A stretch of 64,000 bases of DNA from Pictodentalium vernedei (GCA_031216915.1 CM062291.1:39362036-39426035); one strand, 5' to 3'; counted from the stretch's first letter, positions 31,790 through 43,956 are shown. Notes: generated from the letters alone by a model not told the origin. Program-made: numbers and translations.

Positions 31790-32100
31790 TTTTTTAAGTT
31801 TGCATTGCTGGTTATCATGTGACCCCTCTTTGGAACGAGCTCGTCGAGCTCGTTCCAAAGAGGGGCCACATGATATGGTTTTGTTGAAATTTTTTGAAAA
31901 CATTTAAAAAATGATATTTAAAATAATAAAGTTTGAAATTATCTGCGTTGGGTAAAGGGTTAAAAAAAAATTTCAACAAAGCCATATCAGGTGATGCCCT
32001 CATTGGAACGAGGTCATCGAGGGTTACATGTTATAATTTTTTGAAAACAATGAGAAAAAAAATAGCAAATTTTGATATCTTATGCGTTGGATAAAAGATT
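31790..32100 (+). mobile_element. Two adjacent piggyBac-like MITE remnants (variant B)
   Basis: The first (31790-31960) has an intact hairpin core ctttggaacgagctcgtcga and right end GCGTTGGGTAAAGGG + TTAA, but lacks the left arm. The second (31968-32099) starts mid-arm (tttcaacaaagccatatca), has lost half its hairpin (aacgaggtcatcgaggg) and ends GCGTTGGATAAAAGA + TTAA. Confidence 0.75.
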
Positions 32101-32960
32101 AACATGGTTAACTTTTTCAAATTAGCGGCTTTCACAGAAAATGTTGGTATTCGAGCGGACTGCAGTTATTCCGACAGAGAACAAAAAATACAGACAAACA
32201 TGACCATAGAGTGACGCCCTCCCCGGGCACGGAGTACCCCCACTAAGGTCGGCTTTCAAACCACATGTTACATTTTTTTTCTTATAATTCCTGTTATGGA
32301 ATTCCGCAAGGATTACCTTTTGGTAAAATAGATAAAAATATACCCGTACATCATCGCTCTTTTCCTTTCCCTGGCCTCTGCTCTCTCGTTGGCCGCTGTC
32401 AGACGTGACATCCAAATTCCACAGTCAAAGAGGGTCGAAAGGGGCAAACTTGTCAGACTTCTAATACCTTCGGCGCGCACAAACACCCGATTGTTCCATA
32501 TTAAACAAGATTTAACATTAATGTCTGAATTCGGCTGCAAGTGTCCCCCCCCCCCCCACACCAAAAAAACCCACAAAAAAAAAAACACCAAAAAACCCCA
32601 CAAAAAACCAACAAAAACAAAATAAAAAAACCCCCGTAGCAACACCCTTGGATAGCCCAAGTGCTGCATTATGTAAATGAAAATAGGGCAGAGTTCAGCT
32701 GATTACCAAAAATGGCTGCTGGCCGATTACAGGTTATATGAGCTCACAATCGGCCGATTCCGATTGTAATACCGTGCACTACTAGACAAGTCGAGACTTG
32801 CAAAGAACTACATTAAACTGAACTCATTTTACAGGTTCAAACTAAAGTCCCGTCACTACGAGATAAGTCGAGACTCGAAAGAACTCCATTAAACTGAACA
32901 TATTTCACAGCGTTGAACTCCGTTGACTCAGGTCCAGTAAAACTAACATAATCAGTCGCG
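32101..32960. other. No gene seen; CA/A-rich low complexity
   Basis: 32544-32636 is a C-run followed by A/C-rich units. 32760-32900 has a short duplication around acaagtcgagacttgcaaag and ataagtcgagactcgaaaga. Confidence 0.55.
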
Positions 32961-32961
32961 C

Positions 32962-33013
32962 TCACTTGGTCGGTAAACGTGGCTCTCTCAGAGCCACGTT
33001 TACCACCCAAGTG
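32962..33013. repeat. 52-bp hairpin
   Basis: cacttggtcggtaaacgtgg pairs with ccacgtttaccacccaagtg around ctctctcagag. Confidence 0.8.
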
Positions 33014-33079
33014 TGCGCATTTGGTAATTTTTACTGCGATCTGAGTCAATGGAATGCAACCTTCACTTTTCCGATAATT

Positions 33080-33450
33080 TAATTTTTTAATTTAATAGTT
33101 TAATGCATTACACCATAACGGCAGTTGTACAATACAAAGATAACAAATAAGAAGAATTAGTAAACATGATGTATAATATAAAGTACTAATGACTTTTTTC
33201 TTTAACAGTTAATCTCACTTACAGAACAATGACCAGATCATGTTAGAAATAATATTAATCAATTTACTATCACAGTTTTTCAATATATAATAGTATTTCT
33301 CAGAATCATTTAATTGTTTAAATTCTTTGTTTTCTTTTATAATTTCTTCTAACCTCGTTTCCCAAATTTCGACATAATGTCTCACAATCCATAACAAAAT
33401 GTTTTCGCTCTCTATTTCACCGGTTTCGCACATCTGGCTTATTTAGGGGC
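33080..33450 (-). pseudogene. LINE remnant: C-terminal Cys/His-type end of ORF2
   Basis: The minus-strand frame MCETGEIESENILLWIVRHY continues through EIWETRLEEIIKENKEF, LNDSEKYYYILKN and LINIISNMIWSL. This follows the C-x(2)-C...EIE-E-H-FL..C..Y...R..L layout of a common LINE ORF2 C-terminus, with the His and second Cys of the knuckle changed (LLWIVRHY). About 70 residues remain; no RT core. The AT-rich sequence at 33080-33210 would be its 3' end. Confidence 0.6.
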
Positions 33451-34130
33451 GTTGAGGGTTGTTTATGTCTACCCTTTTCTTTTTCTAAATTATGGTTACT
33501 AACCCTAAATTAGGCTTAATGTCCAGTAAACGGTTCACGAGCCTGGCGAGAGCTGGTGATTTTCAGATAAGGCCCAAGCTTGTATTCATTTTTAACTAAT
33601 CGATACGTTCGTAACTTATTGCCTTTCGTTTTGTCATCATTAAACATACCTTTTGTAAATCTTTCTCTATGGTGAGATTCTCTTTTAGGCATTTTCCATC
33701 ACTATTGGGTAACGTATTAGCATCGGTAGTAACTGGCGACTGCCGCAAGTACGCCCAATAGTAAGCTTTACATGTCGTTTGAGGTTATCCCGTAAAGGGG
33801 CGTCTACAGAAATTAAGAATGCACATTGTGGTGGTTTTTCAACTTCATTGAATTGTATCACTGACATCATTTTACGTCAACAACTGAACAACTGCAGAGG
33901 ACAATAAGATGTGGTTAATGATTCATCACCAAGAAAAATGCTTGGCAACAATCGGCTGAACCAATGTCCCACGGCAGGAGCCGAAGCTGTTGTCACCCGG
34001 TTGCTCACAATCGACCGAAAGGGGTGGCCGCTTCCGATCATCGGTTGAATACTACATTACACGCAATAATGTGACAGCCCAAGTGCTGCATTATGTAAAT
34101 TAAAACACATAAAGCCTATGAAACACTTAG
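33451..34130. other. No gene seen
   Basis: May contain further degraded LINE sequence continuing from the remnant to the left, but I cannot align a frame. Confidence 0.4.
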
Positions 34131-34138
34131 GCCTACAG

Positions 34139-34769
34139 CAGTGCTGGAAATGAACAAAATTGACGGGTGCAGTTTTAAACTCCCGTGAATGCAGAGACGG
34201 GAGTAAATTGCTCCCGTAAAATGTTAGTATATGAATTTTTGATGGAATACTGTCACCAAACACCAGAAACCTTAACCCTCAGAAGTGAAGTGATATCTTC
34301 CGCGCCAGTTCAATGGCAGCAATTAGAAGAGTCCATATTCATTATTTGGGGTAGAGCAATCAATATTTTCAACGTGCAGCCTCGGGGCTGCAGGTTGAAA
34401 ATATTGATTGCTCTACCCCACATGTTTATTGAACAGCCTTCCTATTTAATGACTTTGCAAAGTATCATGTTCCTGGCCAGAAAAACGTCCGATCGGGTTC
34501 AAGGGGCTAAATGTATAAACAAATGCTGAATTATGATAGTAACTTGCCACTGGTTCAAGGGGCTAAATGTATAAACAAATGCTGAATTATGACAGTAACT
34601 TGCCACTGGCTGCAGAGTGCCGCTTCTCAAAACAACATTTATATGCCCTCATAGTATATTAGTGCTCCACGATATTTTTCAACGAGTGCATTTTTTAGCT
34701 CCCGTAAAAATGAAAACACGGGTGCTGACGGGAGCAATTGCACTCGCACCCGTCTCATTTCCAGAACTG
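34139..34769 (+). mobile_element. hAT-type MITE with central hairpin, copy 2, exact 8-bp duplication
   Basis: 631 bp with ends CAGTGCTGGAAATG and CATTTCCAGAACTG (inverted). The 8-bp target duplication GCCTACAG is exact at 34131-34138 and 34770-34777. Central hairpin 34338-34427 (ggggtagagcaatcaatatt, cgtgcagcctcg). It holds an internal tandem duplication of about 57 bp (gttcaaggggctaaatgtat, at 34497 and 34554). Relative of 21540-22087. No coding capacity; moved by a hAT transposase elsewhere. Confidence 0.92.
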
Positions 34770-34777
34770 GCCTACAG

Positions 34778-36110
34778 CCAGCTTTTGGCTATAAGTTCGT
34801 TGATTTTACTGCAATCAAAGCTGACCAAAGACGAGCCTTTTCATGTAGCTGGAATTCCAGCGGAGAATAGCTAATTTTATGATTTTGATATTTATCCGAT
34901 ATCAACTGCAAACAAAGCTCAAATGTTGAGCTACTTTCCATGCAGACTGGCGTGCACAGGCCTAGCACTCTTAAAAATGCAGGCGGGCTAAAAATCGCTC
35001 CCCACGCACGGCCTGGGGCAGCGATTAGCTCTCCTCAAGCTTACAAAAGCTACGAGTGGCAAAATAATGTTTTATTATTAATGAATTCTGCCTCTGTGGG
35101 CTTTGTACATCTTATTTGGTACTGCTAACAAGGTAGTCTCTATGAGACGGCTACACTGCCCCTCCAACACCTTCAGGTCTCGTCAAGACCCGGAGGTGTG
35201 GGAGGGGCAGTGTTGCCGTCTTACAAGTTACAGTTACACAGTTACAGAGACCACTAACATAGCAGAGATTTGAAACGATGTGGGTTTTAGGAATAGGCTG
35301 TTAACAGTTATGGTAATCATTATTTTCTAAGGCCAGGAGGGCTAATTTTCGCCCTCCTTAATTTATTTTAGGCGAGCAGTAGGCGAGCGAATAAATCGCT
35401 CTCCTGAAATTGTGAAAATGCCAGGCCTGCGTGCAGACGACGATTTGTCAACAAAACAAAACAAAACTTATTCGTCAACGAGAGTTATGCCTCTTGCCTT
35501 GTTGGATGGAGGTACCGTCAGAAACAGTCCATTTTGAGTGAATCTGTATTGTTTTTGGATTGAAGTGCTGTAGTTGTTTGATCACAAAACGTAGTATTTT
35601 CTTCCTATTCTTATAGTCACACCGCGCTTGTTTACGCGTGGGAGAAACGGAGATAAACAAACGGCAACAGCGCAAATAACGTCAATACCTGACGTTCTTA
35701 AACAATTACCCCAGTCAGGTCCCGTCAAAGAATTTAGGCACAATGCGAATATTTTTTCAAAGAACAATTGTCACTTAGTGAGTAATAAGACAGACCACAA
35801 CGTGGGCTGAATGTGGGGAACTGAAATCATCGACCCAGGGTTGCGTTTTTCTTGTATTTCACGTGCGCCGAAGGTCGTTGATTCGTACCCCCTTACTCTA
35901 CACGAGTTGTGTGCTTTCATACCACGACGAAGCTTTCAAGATTTGATGATTATCGAAGGATGTTGACAAGAAAATTCTCACTTTCACTTTCAGCGGTCTG
36001 ATAATTGTTTTGCTTGACACTTTTTTGTGTCGAAGGCTTGTTCATACAAGTGTCGTCGGAGTGACATTATAAGGTAACTGAAATGCGATTCGAAGCATTC
36101 ATTCACCTCA
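34778..36110. other. No gene seen, apart from one hairpin
   Basis: Short related stretches (gggctaaaaatcgctccc, gggctaattttcgccctcc, cgctctcctgaaat) recur between 34970 and 35410 and near 30780. Frames at 35.4-35.8 kb overlap on both strands and are not supported. Confidence 0.45.
35122..35228. repeat. 107-bp hairpin
   Basis: gagacggctacactgcccct, ccaacacctt and gtctcg pair with ctgttgccgtc-side sequence (ggaggtgtgggaggggcagt). The loop is around tcgtcaagac. Confidence 0.75.
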
Positions 36111-36198
36111 TACCCTTATAGAAAAGTACCATGGTAAACCATGGTAAATCCCAAAATACTATTTTGGGATTTACCATGGTACTTTTTTATAAGGGTAA
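36111..36198. repeat. 88-bp hairpin
   Basis: tacccttatagaaaagtacc, then atggtaaatcccaaaata, are mirrored exactly to ttttttataagggta; a small direct repeat ccatggtaaa gives a bulge. Confidence 0.85.
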
Positions 36199-36224
36199 TG
36201 TCAGTCAGACGAGTAACGACCAAT

Positions 36225-36568
36225 CAGATTTATTTATTGGGGTTTAACGACACTTTCGACAGCCAGGGTCGCCTCATGTCGAACAGTTTTATGGGTGGAG
36301 GAAGCCGAAGTACTCGGAGAGAATCACCGAGCAACTGTCAGACTCCCCAACGTACTAACTCCACACAAGCAGGATTGGCATTGGTTGAAGACAAGTGCAC
36401 CATCGACGTGCAGTATGGCTTTAGTACACAGCGCCACCGTGCTCCAACATGGGCAATCGGAATTAAGTACCTTGCCCAAGGACAGAACGCAGTTAACCCT
36501 GGCGGGGATCGAACCATGGACCTTTCGGTTTGAAGTCCAATTTTTAACCACTGCACCACTGGCCAGTC
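36225..36568 (-). mobile_element. tRNA-headed SINE, minus orientation, full length
   Basis: Reversed tail tttatttattggggtttaac, body blocks, META-like block (taccttgcccaaggacagaa), then the head: on minus ggccagtggtgcagtggtta (A box region) and catggttcgatcccc (B box). The A-box head differs from that of the SINE at 4226. Confidence 0.9.
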
Positions 36569-36626
36569 AGATGCCTTCTTGCACGACGTGCTTTCGCGTA
36601 ATCTGCATTTTACGCCTGGTATATAA

Positions 36627-36866
36627 CCCTTTACCCAACGAAACGTCCACAACCGGCCAGCACTAAACACAAAAATCACCATCCAATTTTCATTATTTTT
36701 TCCACTTTTTATCTCAAAAACATAGCTTATGACCCCTCATTGGAACGAGAGCAACGAGCTCGTTCCAGTGAGGGTCAGGGGCTATGTTTTTGATGCAAAA
36801 AATGAAAATTAGTTATTCAAGAATTTTATTGGCAAGTGTCGTCTTCCTTTCGTGTTAGGTAAAGGG
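36627..36866 (-). mobile_element. piggyBac-like MITE, complete (variant A), ATAA target
   Basis: Ends CCCTTTACCCAACG and GTTAGGTAAAGGG. The flanks are ATAA on both sides (36623-36626 and 36867-36870), a matched non-TTAA duplication. The hairpin has a few unpaired changes (agagcaacgagctcg). Confidence 0.85.
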
Positions 36867-38544
36867 ATAAAACATCTTTACCAGTGTCATTGTATAGCGT
36901 AACGTTGAATGTGCCCAGTTTTAATAAAAGTAAGTTGTGGAATTCTCTGTTTTCGATTTGGCAAGCAAACTACAAGTAGCCAATTTCTGGCCTGATCTTA
37001 ATGAACGCGTTATTGACCCTGGGAATGAAGCCAAAGCGTACTGCTGTACGTGATATGCGATATGTGAATTGTCATTGGTAGCGCGTGCGAGAACATGTTG
37101 TGACGTCATCTTCATTGTACTTTACCCTTCAGTGAGCACCCATAATATTGGGCACTGGGATAACAAATAACAAACGTTTTTTTACTTCGTTCATTTTGTT
37201 TGACAAATGTGGCCATCTTGGTTTCTAAGGTGGTATTGATTGTTCTGACTACGATTGTTTGGGCAGAATGGGAAGCTTCTTGTGGTTTATTCGTGCAACA
37301 GCAGTAGGCCTGCTGTACGCATTCATTTACTCCCCGAATCTTCGTTTTCAGTCCAAAGCACCCTATTCTTTTTAAGTCTACACCTAGGCAATTTTTAAGT
37401 GATATTCGTGTATTAGACTGCTATCGCTCGGTGATGGCGTGCATTATGGGGTTCCTCTCTGTGTATGGAGCTATGTAAGAGTGCGTGCCCTTTGGCAAGT
37501 GTACTCTAGCAGTGCAGTTGTGAGTGTCTGTCAGTCGTGGCGCCAGGATTTCAGTTTGGGGGGGGGGGGGGTCTAAGTGAGATGTGGGTGGGGGAGGAGG
37601 TCGAGATGCAGAAGGCCTTAGCTACAGGAGGATAGGAGGAGGTAGTTCAACGATCTGAACGTAGTAGGCTACCCCCTTACAGGTCAGATCGCTGAACTAG
37701 AGAGGAGGGTGCCCCCTCCAGTTTGTGTGTGTGTGTGTTGGGGCGGGTGTGGGTCTGGGGGATTCATATTTGGGCGCCCTGGCAGCGATATCTGAGCGTT
37801 TCTACAACACCTGATATGATGTGTATTGTTATGTGCCGTTTGTGGGTGTGATATTGGGTGGGAAAACCACGGTCAGATAATAATTTTAAGTTTGATTTTG
37901 GGGGCCCAAGGGAAAAATGGGGGGGGGGTGCGAGCCCCCCCCCCCCCCCCCCCCCCCCTCCCCGTGGCGCTGACACTGGTGTCTGTATCCATTTTGTTAA
38001 ATATTTAGTCTTAGGTAATTCTGCTAGTACTATTTAGCTCCCAGAAACCCTATGAGACACCACCCTAAAGGCGTAATTTAGTTTATGAACTCCTAAGTAA
38101 GTGAACACGTGACTTGGACTTGGACTTTGAAACCATTAATTAAAAAAAAAATTATCCACTTTAAGGAACGATTAAAAAACATTAAATTAATTAAAAATTT
38201 AAAATAAAAAAAAAATTATCAGAACGACTCTTTTTTCAGTATCATCAATTAAAATGAAACCTGCACCACTGGCATTTGATTTTAATGTGCTGAAATCGAC
38301 CTATCTACCTCCCCAAATTATGAGTAACTGATAGGTTTAAAATATTCAGTAAGCTACATGCTTTGAAAATGCACAGATTTCGAAGCAATCCACTGACCTG
38401 ATGTCAAGAGGTTCTTTTTTACATAACCGGGGTCATTTGGATATAATTCATTCAACATTCACAAAGTTAGCATGTAAAATGATGAAAAAAAAAACAATTT
38501 GCAAAAGCACTTGTTCATACATTTGGTCAAGAAAACAGGGTGCA
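36867..38544. other. No gene seen; G-rich runs and one hairpin
   Basis: G-run at 37558-37570; hairpin at 37646-37697 (gttcaacgatctgaacgta pairs with gtcagatcgctgaac); GT repeat at 37724-37738; paired G-run and 24-C run at 37919-37958. 38080-38185 is partly duplicated at 38925-39085 (gaactcctaartaagtgaac, tttgaaaccattaat, tccactttaggaaggattaa). Confidence 0.55.
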
Positions 38545-38548
38545 TTAA

Positions 38549-38790
38549 CCCTTTACCCAACGAATCGGGAGCCTCCGTCCTCTGAATATGCAGATTCAGC
38601 AGTTGAAAAAATATTATTTTTTCAAAATATTTCAACAAAACCATATCATGTGACCCCTCGTTGGAACGAGCTCGTCGAGCTCGTTCCAACGAGGGGTCAC
38701 ATGATATGGTTTTGTTGAAATTTTTTGAAAAATTTGAAAAAATGATATTTAAAATAATAAATTTGGATATCGTCAGCGTTGGGTAAAGGG
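38549..38790 (+). mobile_element. piggyBac-like palindromic MITE, complete (variant B)
   Basis: 242 bp with TTAA at 38545-38548 and 38791-38794; ends CCCTTTACCCAACG and CGTTGGGTAAAGGG. The perfect hairpin begins atttcaacaaaaccatatca and holds cgttggaacgagctcgtcga. Best reference copy for variant B. Confidence 0.92.
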
Positions 38791-39131
38791 TTAAAGAAAT
38801 TACAAATAATTCAGACAAAAGCAATTTGAAACGACAAATTTTAATCGTTCAAACACTCGTTTTCTTTTGATTTAAACCAATAAACACAGACATTTTGAAA
38901 AATTATATGATCAGTTTTGGTTGTGAACTCCTAAATAAGTGAACACGAAACTTGGAGCAGTTGACACACAAAAAGTCGTGAGTTGGATTAAATAGGACGG
39001 ATTGTCTGATTGGTTCAATATCAGTTGGCTTTGAAACCATTAATGAACATTTTTTGTTGTCCACTTTAGGAAGGATTAAAAAGTTTGTTTGTAATTTTGT
39101 GCCGGAATGTGTGAGAATCTCTCAAAAACAT

Positions 39132-39440
39132 GTATTTATTTATTGGTGTTTTAAGGTCACATACTTATGCACAATGGCTAATCGTGACCGTGACAGTTTT
39201 AAGGGTGGGGGAAGCAGGAGTACCCTGAGAGAACCACCGAGCAACGACGAGCAGCTGTCAGCTCTCCAACATCGTAACTCTGAACTCTGCACCGCAGCAC
39301 AGGCAGGGTTAGATTGGCTGAAGACATGCGCACCATCGACGTGCAGTACGCCTCAGTACACAGCGTCATCGTGCTCCCATGTAGGCAATCGGGGTGAAGT
39401 GTCTTGCCCAAGGACACAACGCGGGTGCCGCAGGTGGGAT
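39132..39440 (-). mobile_element. SINE, minus orientation, head truncated
   Basis: Reversed tail tttatttattggtgttttaa, body, META-like block (gtgtcttgcccaaggacaca), then ends at ccgcaggtgggattt where the B box should be. Confidence 0.88.
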
Positions 39441-40320
39441 TTCAAAAACATGTAGCATGTAAAAACGTGTAAGGTCATTCAGTGCAAGACCATACAGAAG
39501 TAGTGAAAATTCGAAAATTATATTGATATTTGATGAGGCAACATATATTTTTTTCCAGTTTATTTTTTTTCATGAGATGATGTACTTTGTGGATTTTTGG
39601 TATTTTTTTTTTCAAAACAACTTGATGAGTTTTCAGAGAATGAAAGGTAAGCACTGTGGTCAATGGGATTTTTTTAGGCGTTCATAACCTGTATTAGTGT
39701 GGTCATGGCTGACAATTTCCGTCATTGGAAGAGATTTAGGGGAAAGTTAGTTCCTCTTAATTTCATTAAACTGTCAGTTAATGTAACACGAAGGGTATAG
39801 GAATTTCATATAAAATTGAAATTTCGAAATGTTAGTGAATTTGTGTCATCGATTTGCGCATCATTTCACAAACTTAAAACGTTTTCCTGTGGGGTAGTAT
39901 AAATATACAGAAGCTGACTTTTTACACTTATTTTCCCAATCAGGCAGGGACTTGGTGACGGGAGGGGGTCACCCCCCCCCCCCAATCCTGGCCAAAATGT
40001 CCTATAGTTGGAAATTTGGATGGCAAGTCATGAGTAGTTGGAAATTCCATCTATCTGGATTTCCGAGATTCTTTGGTGATGCTGATGTCTCCTTTACTTC
40101 CCAAATTCCAATTCGGTTTCAAATCGTCAAAAATTCTATATAACTGTTACTATTTACAACTACAGTGTACGCAATATCGAGCTTCATAAGTATGTATGAT
40201 GTCAATCGGAACGAGATTTCTGCAGTACGTTTACTTATCGTAATAAAAACAATCCTCGAAATGCACTTCAAGAAAATCACATCGTGTAAAATCGTTATCC
40301 TGAGTTAATTCCATCATTCA
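39441..40320. repeat. Includes repeat R3, uninterrupted copy (39705-39920)
   Basis: 39705-39920 matches, in reverse, the two flanks of the 50-kb hairpin satellite (gtcattggaagagattta, gaaatttcgaaatgttagtg, atttgcgcatcatttcacaa), but as one continuous stretch. The rest of the interval shows a C-run (39971-39982) and no gene. Confidence 0.7.
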
Positions 40321-40326
40321 CAGTTA

Positions 40327-40630
40327 CCCACCTGCGGCAACCGCATCGTGTCCTTGGGCAAGACACTTCACCCCCATTGCCCACGTGGGGGCACTGTGGC
40401 ACTGTGTGCTAAGGTGTACTGCACGTCGATGGTGCACTTGTCTTCAACCAATGCTAACCCTGCTTGTGTGGAGTTAAGTATGTTGGGGAGCTGACAGTTG
40501 CTCGCCGTTGCTCGGTGGTTCTTTCCGGGTACTCCGGCTTCCTCCACCCATAAAACTGTCATGGTCATGATTAGCCATTGCGCAGAAATATGTGACCTTA
40601 AACACCAATAAATAAATAAATAAATAAATT
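40327..40630 (+). mobile_element. SINE, head truncated
   Basis: Starts in the B-box region (cccacctgcggcaaccgc), then tgtccttgggcaagacactt and the full body, ending caccaataaataaataaata. Confidence 0.88.
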
Positions 40631-40837
40631 CACAGTTACAAAATGATGAAACATCGAAAATTGATCATTCCTGCATAAGATCTGATTTAATGTTAGGACA
40701 GTGTGAATTGCTCAAAGTTTTCAGCTTGAGCATTTGTTTAGCACATATTCAATTCCCAGAAGAATACCAAATAAGAATTATGTATTGATTGATGTCATAC
40801 TGATAGATATTTTTAATGACGGATTATCTGTGAACTA

Positions 40838-41147
40838 GTTGCGGTTGAGGTGCAGATCCTCGATTCCAATCCCACTTGCGGCAACCGCGTTGTGGCCTTG
40901 GGCGAGACACTTCACCCCTATTGCCTACTTGGGGGTACGGTGGCGTTGTGTACTAAGGCGTACTGCACGTCGATGGTACACATGTCTTCAACCAATGCTA
41001 ACCCTGCATGTGTGGAGTTAAGTATGTTGGGGAGCTGACAGTTGCTCGCCGTTGCTCGGTGGTTCTTTCCGGGTACTCCGGCTTCCTCCACCCGTAAAAC
41101 TGTCGTGGTCATGATTAGCCATTGAAATATGTGACCTTAAAGAAGAA

Positions 41148-41202
<55 letters not shown>

Positions 41203-41205
41203 ATC
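40838..41205 (+). mobile_element. SINE, A box region eroded, long AAAT tail
   Basis: gttgcggttgaggtgcagat then a B-box-like gattccaatcccacttgcgg. The body matches the neighbour at 40327 almost throughout (ctgacagttgctcgccgttg), so the two are one subfamily. The tail gives about 14 AAAT units. Confidence 0.85.
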
Positions 41206-41221
41206 TAATTATCTTTCCATA

Positions 41222-41335
41222 AAAAGCCATGTTTCCTTTGTTACTTTTAATAAACGAAAGCAACAGACAGCTCTGAGAGCTGTCTGTTGTTTTCGTTTAT
41301 TAAACGTAACAAAAGGAAACTTTCCTTTTGTTTTC
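41222..41335. repeat. Hairpin family D, copy 1
   Basis: gtttcctttgttacttttaa then caacagacagctctgagagc then the complement. The right flank ctgatgtcataggtgtcttc and caacagttacttgttcctta is shared with the copies at 49393 (reversed) and 58257. Confidence 0.85.
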
Positions 41336-41569
41336 TACTGATGTCATAGGTGTCTTCTCAACAGTTACTTGTTCCTTAATTGGATTTTCCTCATGCATCC
41401 AAAAATTCCAAGGGAGGTAACTCGAAAGTCGATTTTCATGATATAAATCAAGGGATGTGTTCTCAAAATGCTAAATGCATGAAAAATTTAAAAAAGATAC
41501 TGTTCCAAGGCGATTGAAACACCAAACAGGATACAATGTGAGAGTGAAGGTGTAACAGAGAAAATGTTT

Positions 41570-41760
41570 GCCAGCGCAGGGGGGTGGGGGGAGAGGGGGG
41601 TTGGGCACTAAAAATTTGCAAGACGTGACATCCTATTTTTTATTCGGCTCCTTTTTACACCCACCCACCCACCCACCCACTACGTGCAAATTTTCTACTA
41701 CCGTTCTCAGACACCCACCCCCACTCTCCCATTAAAATCCAAAATAAACTTATAAACTTA
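41570..41760. repeat. G-rich and CCCA-rich low complexity
   Basis: ggggggtggggggagagggg at 41578-41600 and (ACCC)n at 41660-41680. Short resemblance to the end of repeat R2 (aaatttgcaagacgtgacat). Confidence 0.6.
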
Positions 41761-41849
41761 GTAGGCACAGCTGTCTTTAGGGGTTTTTCATAATGTTCTT
41801 AAACTGGTACCACCAATTTAAACCTCTGTGAGCTGCTGTGGGGCCCCAA

Positions 41850-42240
41850 TCTACAAATGACAAGCTGTTCATTATCAGGCTTGGCCATAGCAGGTGTACA
41901 TATACGGGAACAAATTATCATTTGAATTGTTCCCAAAATATTGTCTGCACATTTTCTACATTTCGAACAAGACACCCACCCCCTACTAACGTGTGACATT
42001 TTCCCAGATTAAGCCCAATATTCTCACATATAAAGCCTCCTGATGTTGTATTTAGGTTAAGAGTGTGATGTACAACATCATCTTTAAGGTTTGAAACACA
42101 AATGATGGCATATATTAGCTGATATACTGATATATTTTTTAAAAAATCAAAAAATTGCACAAGTTGAAAATGCACATTTTTGGCGCACTCAAGAGACCCA
42201 CCCACCCCCACGTCACGTCTTGCAAATTTTTGGTGTCCCT
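41850..42240 (+). repeat. Dispersed repeat R2, copy 2
   Basis: About 93-95% identical by eye to 10515-10905, same orientation, ending before a C-run (42250-42260). Confidence 0.78.
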
Positions 42241-42260
42241 CCCCCTGCCCCCCCCCCCCC

Positions 42261-43085
42261 TCCTGGCTAGCGTGAAAAAATACAGAGATGATTCCTTGTA
42301 TTAAATGAAAACAAAAGTATGGTAATACTTGCATTCTGCAAACAGTGTCAGAGACCCACAAAAGGTGGGGTGCTGGGACGTTCCACCCCACGGAAGAGTA
42401 AAGCAATAGTTACATGGGCAAAATGTGTGAATAAAAGTAGTAAGTGATCAGTATTAACATAACTGATAGAGGGGTGCAGAAACTGCACTAATATGCTGCG
42501 TGGGATATTATCCATTTATCAAACACACATGATAACAAAGTTTATTATTCTAATTAATTATTTTAAAAAATTTTCAAAAAAAAAAAATTACAACAAAACC
42601 ATATCATGCGACCCCTCATGGCCGCCGGAAGCTGGGCAGCTGCCCCAGCCCGGAGGCTAAGGGGGCAAGGGAAAGCGCGTTTCCTTTTTCACCGGAAGTG
42701 CCCTAGTGGAAAATACTTTACTTTCCGAGAACTCAAATGGAGAAACTCTCGAGTATTCGCTTCTAAGGTATTCTCCATGTGCCAATGGCAATGGGGTGGG
42801 GTGGGGGCGATGGTTATATCAGGTATAATGGCGATGGTTGGTCGATAAGCATCAAACAAGCTATATAATCGTTGGAAAAAGTTATAAAGCTTTATATCGT
42901 CCCTTGATTTCTGCAAGGCGCCATCTCCTTCAAAGACATTGGTGATGGTGCCTAGTTGTACTCAAGGAACAATACTATTCAGGAACTCAGATAGATACAA
43001 TATTCTACAGCCAAGTATATTGAAACCATCACTTGTCTATTTTTTCTGTGTTTTCCATTTTTGTTTTCAATTTTTACTGAAACTA
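42261..43085. repeat. Half of a variant-B MITE and an unclassified repeat
   Basis: 42545-42618 has aaaaattacaacaaaaccat and atcatgcgacccctcat, then switches at the middle of the hairpin to gccgccggaagctgggcagc (repeat shared with 27965). Nothing else recognised. Confidence 0.55.
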
Positions 43086-43485
43086 TCGGTAACCGGTTCT
43101 CGTCAGATCACCGAAGTTGAGCAACGTCGAGCCCGGTTAATCCTCGGATGGGTGACCGTCTGAGCGATCAATTCGGACTTCCGCGTTGTGTCCTTGGGCA
43201 AGGCACTTAACCCCGATTGTCCACATGGGGGCACGATGACGCCGTGTACTGAGGCGTACTGCACGTCGATGGTGCTCATGTCTTCAAATAATCTAACCCT
43301 GCCTGTGCTGCAGTGCGGAGTTACGATGTTGGGGAGCTGGCAGCTGCTCGTCGTTGCTCGGTGGTTCTCTCCGGATACTCCGGCTTCCTCCACCCGTAAA
43401 ACTGTCACGGTCATGATTAGCCATTATGCATAAGTATATGACCTTAAACACCAATAAATAAATAAGTAAATAAATAAATAAATAC
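43086..43485 (+). mobile_element. 5S-rRNA-headed SINE, lacking the leader
   Basis: Starts at ggtaaccggttctcgtcaga, then tcaccgaagttgagcaacgt, cgagcccggttaatcctcgg and atgggtgaccgtctgag. Full META-like body; tail caccaataaataaataagta. Confidence 0.9.
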
Positions 43486-43956
43486 TGAAACTATGGGTCA
43501 GAAAAGTAACAAATGCGAAAAAAATATATTTTCCACCTGCTTCGGCATACCTCATGCTCTGTGCCAGAACTCCCACAGGACAATAAGAAATACAATGGGA
43601 ATTTCTCACGTTACCAGTAGCAAGTAACTCATCTGGGGCCAGTCTAATAGAACTGTTGTAAATCGTGTACTTGGTCTCGATGGAGTACTTTAGTTCACTC
43701 TTGCTCCTGGTCCCAGTGCTCAGCTATACCAAAGAGAGTGTGTTGTATACAGTATTCCAATTTTTTTTTAATTGAATTGGTATGTCGTGCTTGGAGGAAA
43801 TAAACGCTGACCACGTTCAGTAGATTCATCTTTGATGTATTAGAAGCTGTGATGCTCGAAATCAGAGTGGTTTCCCCTCGTTTGGTTGAAGTTAGTTCTT
43901 GATAACAAACATCAATCTGTTTGACGAGTGTTTCTTTAATCTTTTGTAAGTATTAA

